From assembly GCA_964386865.1 (NCBI GenBank), contig CAYLUN010000005.1, forward strand, positions 72,741-136,740: a stretch of 64,000 nt of DNA, given 5' to 3'. This stretch comes from CAYLUN01 sp964386865 (GTDB lineage: Bacteria; Verrucomicrobiota; Kiritimatiellia; RFP12; UBA1067). This document shows positions 50,006 through 57,688 of this stretch, piece by piece. The stretch's first letter is position 1. Every line of letters begins with the position of its first letter. The notes beneath the pieces were generated by a model that was not told the origin of the DNA, did not search any database, and worked only from the letters and a program-made list of their open reading frames with translations. The translations under genes were made by a program, and so were the position numbers.

Positions 50006-52015
50006 ATGAAAATGTACGCGCTCCTCTTCGTGAGCCTGAGCCTCTGTGCGCCTGCTGCTGGGGCCCGAACGGACCGCCTAACTCCGGCCTACATCCATCC
50101 GTTCGTTCTGCGGGAGACGCGCTGGACCGAAGGCCACTGGGCGCGGCAGCAGGAGCTGTGTTACACAAGCACGATTCCCAGTGTGCGCCGCGTGATAGAC
50201 CGGCCCGGCAGCCGGGCGGCCTTCACCAACTTCAAACTCGTCGCCGGCCTGTCGCAGGAGGCCAAGGGCGACTGCCGCTGGGGCGACGGCGACGTGTACA
50301 AGTACCTGGAGGCGCTCTGCTACGCGCTCGCCGCGACCGGGGACGCGGCGCTGGATCGCGAGCTGGACGAGCGGATCGCGGTCATCGCGCAGGCGCAGCG
50401 GCCCGACGGCTACCTGCACACCGTGAACCAGCTCGCCACCAACGCGGCGCCGTTCGCGGTGCGCTTCGACCATGAGGATTACAACTTCGGACACCTCTTT
50501 ACCGCCGCGGCCGCGCACCGCGCGGCAACCGGTAAGACCAATCTGCTGGCCGTGGCCCGCCGCGCCGCCGACCGGCTGGTCGACGAGTTCGAGGGGCGCC
50601 CCACCCGCGCGGCGAACTACGGTTGGAACCCGTCGCACCTCATGGGGCTGGCCGACCTGTACCGCGCCACGGGCGAGCGGCGCTACCTCGACCTGTGCCG
50701 CGTCTTCGTCGTCGCCCGAGGCACGCAGCCGTCGCCCCGCTTCCCGACCGTCGCCGAGCCGCACCCCGGCGACCAGAACCAGTTGCGCAAGCCGCTGCTC
50801 AAGGAGACGGAAGCCGTCGGGCACGCGGTCACGGCCATGTACCTCTACTGTGGCGCGGCCGATTTGGCGTTGGAAACCGGCGACCGCGACCTGCTCGGCG
50901 CACTCACGCGCATCTGGGACGACATCTGCGGCTCCAAGCTCTACATCACCGGTGGCGTCGCCGCCTACCACAACGGCCTCTCGCCGCGCGGCGACGCGGT
51001 GCACGAGGCGGTCGGCCTCGGCTACGACCTGCCCCTCGCGAGCGCCTATAACGAGACCTGCTCCAGCTTCGGCTTCGCGATGTTCTGCCAGCGGCTGCTC
51101 GCGGCGACGGGCGAGGCCCGCTATGCGGACTGGATGGAACAGACGCTTTTCAACGCCTGCCTCGCGTCGGTGTCGCTCGACGGCGAACGCTTTTTCTACA
51201 CCAACCCCTTGGCGTGGCACGGTGCCGCGCACAAGCCGCTTTCGCACGATGCGCGCGAGCGCTGGCGCGACTGGGGGTGCTACTGCTGCCCGCCGCAAGT
51301 GGCCCGCGTGTTCGGGCACCTGCACCAGTGGGCGTACGGCACGCGCGGCGACGACGTGTGGGTGCATCTCTACGGCGGCAGCGCGCTCGCAGCGGAGCTT
51401 CCCGGGCGCGGCCGAGTGGAGCTCGAGCAGGTGACGGACTATCCGTGGTCGGGCACGGTGCGCCTGGTCTGGAAGGTTGCGCCGGCGGAGGAGACCGCGC
51501 TGCGGCTGCGCATTCCCGGCTGGGCTCAGAGCGCGCGGGTGGCCGTCAACGGACAAGCCTGCTCAGCCGTGCCGCAGCCCGGCAGCTACCTCGCCTTGAC
51601 GCGCGTGTGGAAGCCGGGCGACACGGTCGAACTGAACCTCCCGATGCGGCCGCGACTGATCGAGGCCAATCCGCTGGTCGAGTCCACGGGCAATCACGCG
51701 GCGGTGCTGTGCGGGCCGCTCGTTTATTGCCTGGAGTCTCCGGATCTGCCGCAAGGCGTGACGCTGCACGAGGTTCGCCTGTCGCGCGCGGCGACTTTCG
51801 AACGCGTGTCGCTGGCAGGCCCCCTGGGCGGGCTGCGCGGACTGCGCGGCGACGTCGTCGTGCGCGCCGGGCTCAGCCCGAGCCGAACAGAGCCGCTGTA
51901 CGCCGCGGTCAGCGCCACGCCTGCGCGACGCGAGACAGTCACGCTGATTCCCTATTTCGCCTGGAACAACCGTGGCGAGCCCCAGATGCGCGTCTGGCTG
52001 CCGCTCGTTGACTGA
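50006..52015 (+). CDS. GH127-type beta-L-arabinofuranosidase (DUF1680)
   Basis: 669 residues. The signal peptide (MKMYALLFVSLSLCAPAAG) leads into the alpha/alpha-barrel family domain. The zinc-binding, catalytic cluster is complete: E350 and C352 in YNETCSS, C427 and C428 in CYCCPPQ. These correspond to Glu338, Cys340, Cys417 and Cys418 of Bifidobacterium HypBA1 (from memory), and the spacing is nearly the same. In that family Cys417 acts as nucleophile and releases L-arabinofuranose. The C terminus is a beta-sandwich (LRLRIPGWAQSARVAVNG). GGAGG lies before the start, which is 3 bp after the previous stop. An arabinose-bearing substrate is suggested but not certain for every DUF1680 member. 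Confidence 0.93.
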   Translation: MKMYALLFVSLSLCAPAAGARTDRLTPAYIHPFVLRETRWTEGHWARQQELCYTSTIPSVRRVIDRPGSRAAFTNFKLVAGLSQEAKGDCRWGDGDVYKYLEALCYALAATGDAALDRELDERIAVIAQAQRPDGYLHTVNQLATNAAPFAVRFDHEDYNFGHLFTAAAAHRAATGKTNLLAVARRAADRLVDEFEGRPTRAANYGWNPSHLMGLADLYRATGERRYLDLCRVFVVARGTQPSPRFPTVAEPHPGDQNQLRKPLLKETEAVGHAVTAMYLYCGAADLALETGDRDLLGALTRIWDDICGSKLYITGGVAAYHNGLSPRGDAVHEAVGLGYDLPLASAYNETCSSFGFAMFCQRLLAATGEARYADWMEQTLFNACLASVSLDGERFFYTNPLAWHGAAHKPLSHDARERWRDWGCYCCPPQVARVFGHLHQWAYGTRGDDVWVHLYGGSALAAELPGRGRVELEQVTDYPWSGTVRLVWKVAPAEETALRLRIPGWAQSARVAVNGQACSAVPQPGSYLALTRVWKPGDTVELNLPMRPRLIEANPLVESTGNHAAVLCGPLVYCLESPDLPQGVTLHEVRLSRAATFERVSLAGPLGGLRGLRGDVVVRAGLSPSRTEPLYAAVSATPARRETVTLIPYFAWNNRGEPQMRVWLPLVD

Positions 52016-52024
52016 GGAGACACG

Positions 52025-53515
52025 ATGACAAAGAAGAGCCGAGAGGCCGGTCAGATCATCGCGCTGGCGTGTTGCGTGCTCGCGAGCGGACTGCAAGCAG
52101 CCGAGAAGATGAACGTCATCTTTGTCGCCGTCGACGACCTGCGCACGGAGCTGGGGTGCTACGGCGTGAAGGAGGTCAAGTCGCCGAACATCGACCGGCT
52201 CGCCGCGCGCGGCACGCTCTTCGAGCGCGCCTACTGCCAGCAGGCGGTCTGCTCGCCGTCGCGCACGAGCCTGCTGACCGGCTGCCGGCCCGACACGACC
52301 AAGGTGTACGATCTGGAGACCCATTTCCGCACGAACCTTCCGGATGTGGTGACGCTACCGCAGCACTTCAGGGACAACGGCTACTTCACCCGCAGCGTGG
52401 GCAAGATCTTCCACGGCGGGCTGGACGACACGCGCTCCTGGTCCGAGCCGCCCGCCAAGGCCAACCGCCCGATGTACCTTCTGCCGGAGAACCAGGCGCT
52501 GGTGGCCCGCAAGACCAAGGCCGCCGAGGGAAAGACGTTCAAGACCCCCAGCGCCCGTTACAACGCGACGGCCGGCCCGGCGTGGGAGTGCGCCGACGTA
52601 CCCGATAACGCCTACTCCGACGGTGCGATCGCCGACGCGGCCATCGAGATGCTGCGCGCGGCCAAAGACAAGCCGTTCTTTCTGGCGGTCGGGTTCCTCA
52701 AGCCGCACCTGCCTTTCATCGCGCCGAAGAAGTACTGGGGTCTGTACGAGCGGGGGGCGATTCCGCAGGCGCCCAATCCCTTCCCGCCCAAGGACGCGAC
52801 GCGCTTCACGCTGGCCGACTGGGGCGAGATGCGCGCCTACGACGACATCCCGCCTGTGGGGCCCGTCACCGGCGAGCAGGCCCGCACGCTCAAGCACGGC
52901 TATTACGCCTGCGTCAGCTACATGGACGCGCAGCTCGGCCGTGTGCTTGACGAGGTCGAGCGTCTTGGACTGAGTGAGCGAACGGTGGTCGTGCTCTGGG
53001 GCGACCACGGCTGGAAGCTGGGCGAGCACGGCGCATGGTGCAAGCACTCGAATCTCGAGAACGACACGCACGCGCCGCTTATCTGCCGCGCGCCCGGCCA
53101 GAAGGCGGCGGGCGGCCGCAGCCGCGCGCTGGTCGAGTTTGTGGATATTTATCCCTCGCTCTGCGCGCTGGCCGGGCTGCCGTTGCCGCAGCATCTGGAG
53201 GGGACGAGCTTCGCGCCGCTGCTCGACGCGCCGGATCGCGCATGGAAGCCGGGCGCCTTCAGCCAGTATCCGCGCGGCAAGGTGATGGGCTACTCGCTGC
53301 GCACAGAGCGCTACCGCTTCACGCGCTGGGTTATGCGGGCGGACGGCGCCGAGCAGGCCCGCGAGCTGTACGACCACCAGAGCGACCCGCAGGAAAACCA
53401 GAACATCGCCGAGCGGCCGGAGAGCCGCGCGCTCGCCGAGGCGCTGACGAAACAGCTGGAGGCCGGCTGGAAAGCCGTGCAGCGCGTGCCGGCTGCGGGC
53501 GGCGGGGCGAACTGA
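52025..53515 (+). CDS. Sulfatase, iduronate-2-sulfatase-like, Cys type
   Basis: 496 residues; signal peptide ending near ASGLQAAEK, so secreted by Sec. Sulfatase landmarks: NVIFVAVDDLRTELGCYG (metal Asp pair), catalytic signature C76-S-P-S-R, GKIFHGGLDD, VLWGDHGWKLGEHG and the closing ELYDHQSDPQENQN. The motif set, including GCYG near the start, is that of the iduronate-sulfatase-like subgroup. It starts 9 bp after the GH127 gene, as part of the same operon. It shares this subgroup with the sulfatase at 56006, and the pair may act on two sulfate positions of one glycan. Confidence 0.94.
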   Translation: MTKKSREAGQIIALACCVLASGLQAAEKMNVIFVAVDDLRTELGCYGVKEVKSPNIDRLAARGTLFERAYCQQAVCSPSRTSLLTGCRPDTTKVYDLETHFRTNLPDVVTLPQHFRDNGYFTRSVGKIFHGGLDDTRSWSEPPAKANRPMYLLPENQALVARKTKAAEGKTFKTPSARYNATAGPAWECADVPDNAYSDGAIADAAIEMLRAAKDKPFFLAVGFLKPHLPFIAPKKYWGLYERGAIPQAPNPFPPKDATRFTLADWGEMRAYDDIPPVGPVTGEQARTLKHGYYACVSYMDAQLGRVLDEVERLGLSERTVVVLWGDHGWKLGEHGAWCKHSNLENDTHAPLICRAPGQKAAGGRSRALVEFVDIYPSLCALAGLPLPQHLEGTSFAPLLDAPDRAWKPGAFSQYPRGKVMGYSLRTERYRFTRWVMRADGAEQARELYDHQSDPQENQNIAERPESRALAEALTKQLEAGWKAVQRVPAAGGGAN

Positions 53516-53566
53516 GACCGCCGGAAATAGGTGAGCAGTTTCAGCCGGATCAAGAGGAGAACCCGA

Positions 53567-53605
53567 ATGATCCGATTGAATCGACTCGGTCGCTTCCTTC
53601 GATGA
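53567..53605 (+). other. Possible 12-codon leader peptide
   Basis: A strong ribosome-binding site (AAGAGGAG) lies 7 bases before an ATG that opens MIRLNRLGRFLR and stops at 53605, 16 bp before the heparinase-like start. It may be a leader that regulates translation, or a remnant of a longer start broken by a frameshift. Seen by inspection only. Confidence 0.3.
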
Positions 53606-53621
53606 ATGGGAGAGTGCTAGA

Positions 53622-55850
53622 GTGAAACAGGTGCTGTTTATCGCGGTCACGTTCGCCTTGGGCGCGCGCGTCTCGCTGGCCGCCACAGCTGCCTTTCCCA
53701 CGCCGCCCCCCGAGCACCCGCGGCTCTACCTCCGTGTCGCGCAGGCGGCAAAGCTGGAGGCGCGGCTGCGCGACCCGGTTCTGCAGCCGGCCGTCGAGCG
53801 GCTGCGCGCCTCCGCGGGCAAGTCGGGCCAGATGAAGATCGAGTGGGACGCGCTCCGCTACCTCACCGCGAACGAGCGTCAAGCGGGCCGGGCCACGGTC
53901 GAGGCCGCGCTGGCCTTTCTGAAGAAGAGCGAGCTGCCCGACAAACAAGATGCCTGCCGCGTGACGGGGCGCGCGATGGTGACCGGCGCGATCGTCTACG
54001 ACTGGCTGTATGGGCTCCTGACGCCGGAGGAAAAACAGGCCTTTATCCGAGAGCTGGTGAGGCTGGCCAAGACGCAGGAGTGCGGCTACCCGCCCACGCG
54101 GGGGGGCTCGGTGACCGGCCACGCCTCGGAGGCGATGATCATGCGCGACATGCTGTCGGCCGGCATCGCGATCTATGACGAGTTTCCCGAGTTGTACAAC
54201 CTCGCGGCCGGGCGCTTCTTCAGCGAGCACTTGCCGGCGCGGAACTGGTTTTACAGCGGCCACGCCTACCATCAGGGCGACTCGTACGGCGTTCACCGCT
54301 TCAGCTGGGACCTGTTCCCGCTCTGGATCTTTGACCGGATGGGCGCGGGCAACGTGTTCAGCCCCGAGCAGCGCTTCGTGCCCTACCTGTGGATCTACAC
54401 CACGCGGCCGGACGGCCAGCGGCTGCGGACGGGCGACACCTTCGCGCACAGCACACCACGCGGCGAGCCCTGGAGCGACTACGGAGCTTCGCTGCTCACC
54501 GCCAGCTACTATGGCGACGGCGTTCTGCTGGATCAGCACCTTCGGCAAAACGGCGGCAGCAGCAAAGACGCGCTTTTCGAGGTGCTGTGGCGCGACACGT
54601 CCCTTCAGCCGGTGCCCGTCGCCAGCCTTCCCCTTTCGCGAACCTTCGGCTCGCCGTTCGGCTGGGCCGTTGCGCGCACCGGCTGGGGCGCGAACTCTGT
54701 GATCGCTGAAATGAAGATCAACGAGTACAACTTCGCGAATCATCAGCACCTCGACGCGGGCGCCTTCCAGCTCTACTACAAAGGCGCGCTGGCGATCGAC
54801 TCCGGCCTCTACTCCGGCTCGTCGGGGCAGTATGGCAGCCCGCATTGCCGCAACTACTACTGGCGCACGGTGGCGCACAACGCGCTGCTCGTGTATGATC
54901 CGAAGGAAGTGTTCAGCCGCAAAGGCGACTACGGCAATGACGGCGGCCAGCGCCTGCCGAACGGACGCTCCGAGCCCCGCTATCTGGCCGACCTGCAAAG
55001 CCCCGAGAAGGGTTATCGAACGGGCCGGGTGACGGCGCACGGGTTCGGGCCGGACGCGCGCGCGCCGGACTACACGCTCCTGCAAGGCGACATCACGGAG
55101 GCGTACAGCGCCAAGGTGAAGCGGGTGGCTCGGTCGTTCGTGTTCCTCAACTTGCGCGACAAGCGGGTGCCCGCGGCGCTGATCGTATTCGACCGGGTGG
55201 TCAGCGCCGACCCGGCGTTCCGCAAGACCTGGCTGCTGCACACGCAGGAGGAGCCTGCGCTCAGCGGCGGCGGCGCGTCGGTGTCCTGCACACGGCCCGG
55301 CGAGGGCGGGCGGCTGAACCTGGATGTCCTGCTGCCCGAAGCGGCCAATCGCGACCTGGTCGCGATCGGCGGGCCGGGCAAGGAGTTCTGGGCGGACGGC
55401 AAGAACTACGCGAACGACCTCGACGCGGCCGTGCTCAAGCGGGGCTCGATGGAACTCGGGGCGTGGCGCGTGGAAGTCTCGCCCAAGGTGGCGGCGGCCG
55501 ACGACCTCTTCCTAAACGTCATGCAGGTCGCCGACTGGGATGGCGGCGCGCGCTGGCCGGTCAGCAAGCTGGAGTCGGATGGGCGGGTCGGCTGCCTCAT
55601 CGCTGGGCCGGACGCGTCGTGGCTGGTGCTCTTCCGGCGTGACGGCGCACGCTCCGCCGCGCCCGTGCGCTTCGCCGTGCCGGGCGCGAAGCCGTGCCGC
55701 GTGCTTGTGGCTGACCTCGCGCCGGGCGTCTGGGCCGCGGAGCGAGAGGGCGCTGACCCGCGTGTGGACGTGCGGGTCGATGATGCGTCGGGCGCGATAT
55801 GGCTCGAGGCGCAGCCCGGCACCTGGATCCTGTGTGTGTCAGAAAAGTGA
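53622..55850 (+). CDS. Secreted heparinase II/III-like polysaccharide lyase
   Basis: 742 residues from a GTG start with GGGAGAG upstream. After the signal peptide (KQVLFIAVTFALGARVSLAA) comes an alpha-toroid (about 30-380; RLYLRVAQAAKLEARL, VTGRAMVTGAIVYDWLYG) and then the heparinase_II_III beta domain, with YNFANHQHLDAGAFQLYYKG and the expected His/Asp cluster, then RTVAHNALLVYD. Such enzymes cleave uronic acid-containing glycans by beta-elimination. Its C terminus is unusual: the last residues (CVSEK) and the stop are encoded by the left arm of the inverted-repeat element at 55832-55927, so the native end was probably altered by insertion. The gene follows the sulfatase after 106 bp. Confidence 0.9.
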   Translation: MKQVLFIAVTFALGARVSLAATAAFPTPPPEHPRLYLRVAQAAKLEARLRDPVLQPAVERLRASAGKSGQMKIEWDALRYLTANERQAGRATVEAALAFLKKSELPDKQDACRVTGRAMVTGAIVYDWLYGLLTPEEKQAFIRELVRLAKTQECGYPPTRGGSVTGHASEAMIMRDMLSAGIAIYDEFPELYNLAAGRFFSEHLPARNWFYSGHAYHQGDSYGVHRFSWDLFPLWIFDRMGAGNVFSPEQRFVPYLWIYTTRPDGQRLRTGDTFAHSTPRGEPWSDYGASLLTASYYGDGVLLDQHLRQNGGSSKDALFEVLWRDTSLQPVPVASLPLSRTFGSPFGWAVARTGWGANSVIAEMKINEYNFANHQHLDAGAFQLYYKGALAIDSGLYSGSSGQYGSPHCRNYYWRTVAHNALLVYDPKEVFSRKGDYGNDGGQRLPNGRSEPRYLADLQSPEKGYRTGRVTAHGFGPDARAPDYTLLQGDITEAYSAKVKRVARSFVFLNLRDKRVPAALIVFDRVVSADPAFRKTWLLHTQEEPALSGGGASVSCTRPGEGGRLNLDVLLPEAANRDLVAIGGPGKEFWADGKNYANDLDAAVLKRGSMELGAWRVEVSPKVAAADDLFLNVMQVADWDGGARWPVSKLESDGRVGCLIAGPDASWLVLFRRDGARSAAPVRFAVPGAKPCRVLVADLAPGVWAAEREGADPRVDVRVDDASGAIWLEAQPGTWILCVSEK

Positions 55851-55927
55851 CAGTACCGTGGGCGAGGGAGCCCTCGCCCACGTAAAATCCTCAGGTTTAA
55901 AGCCAATGTCGCTTTTCTGACACACAC
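55832..55927. mobile_element. 96-bp nested palindromic element overlapping a gene end
   Basis: Outer arms GTGTGTGTCAGAAAAGTGAC (55832-55851) and GTCGCTTTTCTGACACACAC (55908-55927) are inverse with 19 of 20 matches. Inside is a perfect 12-bp stem, CGTGGGCGAGGG (55857-55868) and CCCTCGCCCACG (55871-55882), with a 2-nt loop. No coding. The left arm contains the final codons of the heparinase-like gene. It may be a MITE or a REP-like unit that also acts as terminator; the spacer up to 56005 holds nothing else. Confidence 0.65.
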
Positions 55928-56005
55928 CCTGGTTCTTGCGCGAGGCCGAAAAGCGTTGAAGAGATAGCTGAGCAAGCAATACGTTAGAACAAGAGGAGGT
56001 GCACG

Positions 56006-57466
56006 ATGGAGATGTCACGAGCGGCGGCAGGGGCAATGTTGGCGACGCTGTGCTTGTCGGTGAGCGCCGCCGAGCGGCGGCTGAACGTGCTGTTTCTCGC
56101 GTCGGACGACATGCGTCCGCAGCTCGGCTGCTATGGTGATCAGACCGTGAAATCGCCCAACCTGGACCGGCTGGCGGCGAACGGCATGGTCTTTCAGCGG
56201 GCCTTCTGCCAGCAGGCGCTCTGCTCGCCGTCGCGCATCTCGCTGCTGTCCGGTCGGCACGTCTGGACGACGCGTATCCCCGACATCGGGCCGACCCTGC
56301 GCAGCACGCTGCCGGACATCGTGACGCTGCCGCAGCTTTTTAAGAACAACGGCTGGCACACGCGCAGCTTGGGTAAGATCTTTCACATCGGCATCGACGA
56401 CCCGGCGTCGTGGAGCGTGCCGTCCTTCGTCACCAAAGTCCCGCGCCTCGGCCCCGAGGGCAGCGCGCTCGTGAAAGCCGCCCGCGACAAGCAGCGCGAG
56501 GCGGGCGTTCAGGATCCGGACAAGGGGCCGCAGAAGGCGATCTACGCCGGGCCGGCCTTTGAGGCTCCCGACTGCGCGGACGAGGCGCTGAGCGACGGCG
56601 ACACCGCCGTGCAAGCCGTCGCGGCGCTGCGCGAATATGCCCAGAAGCCGGAACAGCCCTTCTTTCTAGCGGTCGGCTTCGCGAACCCGCACGTACCCTG
56701 GGTCGCGCCCAAGCGCTACTACGACCTCTATAAGCGGGAGGATCTGAAGCTGCCCGAGAACCGCTACGCGCCGAAGAACGCGCCGGACTTTGCCGCCACA
56801 TCAGGAGCAGACTTCTTCTGGTACGGCAACGTGCCCAGGGACCGAGTGATCACGGACGACTTCGGCCGCCGCTGCCTGCACGGCTACCTCGCGGCAATCA
56901 GCTACGTCGACGCGTGCGTAGGCCGTTTGCTGGATGAACTTGATCGGCTTGGGCTCAGCGAGAACACGGTGGTGGTGTTCTGGGGCGACCATGGCTACTA
57001 CATGGGCGAGCACAACTGGTGGGGCGGCAAGCACAACAACTACGAGGGCGCCACGCACGCGCCGCTGCTCGTGCGCGCGCCGGGCATGAAGGCCGCTGGG
57101 AAGAAGACGCGCGCGCTCGTGGAGTTCGTGGACATCTTTCCTTCGCTCGCCGAACTCGCGCGTCTGCCGCCGCCGGGCGGACTCGAAGGCCGGAGCTTCG
57201 CGCCGCTGCTCGACGATCCGAACGCGCCGTGGGACAAGGCCGCGTTCAGCGAGTACCCCAAGGGAGGCAACCGCGGCGTCGCGATGCGCACCGACCGCTA
57301 CCGCTACGTCGAGTGGCGCGACAAGAAAGGCGAACTCGTGGCCCGCGAGCTTTACGACCACGAGGCCGATCCTCAGGAGAACCAGAATGTCGCGAACCTG
57401 CCCGAGAACGCCGCGCTGCTGGAGCAGCTCGCGGCGCAGATGAAGGCGGTTGTGCCGGCGCGGTAA
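56006..57466 (+). CDS. Sulfatase, iduronate-2-sulfatase-like, Cys type
   Basis: 486 residues with a strong AGAGGAGGTG before the ATG and a signal peptide (AAAGAMLATLCLSVSAAE). Motifs: NVLFLASDDMRPQLGCYG, catalytic signature C73-S-P-S-R, SLGKIFHIGIDD, VVFWGDHGYYMGEH and closing ELYDHEADPQENQN. It is paralogous to the sulfatase at 52025 (same subgroup, same order of motifs), and they flank the heparinase-like lyase gene. Secreted, needing formylglycine maturation. Together the three suggest desulfation and lysis of a uronic-acid-containing sulfated glycan; this is inference. Confidence 0.94.
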   Translation: MEMSRAAAGAMLATLCLSVSAAERRLNVLFLASDDMRPQLGCYGDQTVKSPNLDRLAANGMVFQRAFCQQALCSPSRISLLSGRHVWTTRIPDIGPTLRSTLPDIVTLPQLFKNNGWHTRSLGKIFHIGIDDPASWSVPSFVTKVPRLGPEGSALVKAARDKQREAGVQDPDKGPQKAIYAGPAFEAPDCADEALSDGDTAVQAVAALREYAQKPEQPFFLAVGFANPHVPWVAPKRYYDLYKREDLKLPENRYAPKNAPDFAATSGADFFWYGNVPRDRVITDDFGRRCLHGYLAAISYVDACVGRLLDELDRLGLSENTVVVFWGDHGYYMGEHNWWGGKHNNYEGATHAPLLVRAPGMKAAGKKTRALVEFVDIFPSLAELARLPPPGGLEGRSFAPLLDDPNAPWDKAAFSEYPKGGNRGVAMRTDRYRYVEWRDKKGELVARELYDHEADPQENQNVANLPENAALLEQLAAQMKAVVPAR

Positions 57467-57576
57467 CTGATTTGTACCGGATAGGCGAGACGACGATGTG
57501 GAAGCCGTTTGCTCGCACCTGACTGGGCGATCAAATGTATGTTCCGGTGTATGGCCGCTGCGTGGCCCGTAAAGAT

Positions 57577-57685
57577 GGAAGCGATGCCCCGTCGCTTCCT
57601 GCAACGCGGCGGGGCGCCGCGTCTACGCGCGAGGTCCTCCATCCCGATTTTCGCGCGCACTGGGGGGCGAGGCTGAGCCAAGCCG
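57577..57685 (+). repeat. Two adjacent dispersed repeats in a gene-free spacer
   Basis: 57577-57626 is a 50-bp copy of the element at 34863-34912 (GGAAGCGATGCCCC at the start, GCGCCGCGTCTAC at the end). 57660-57685 reads CTGGGGGGCGAGGCTGAGCC plus AAGCCG and matches the minus strand of 38135-38161 with one extra G and one substitution. The spacer 57467-57688 holds nothing else recognisable and separates convergent genes. Confidence 0.75.
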
Positions 57686-57688
57686 CAG

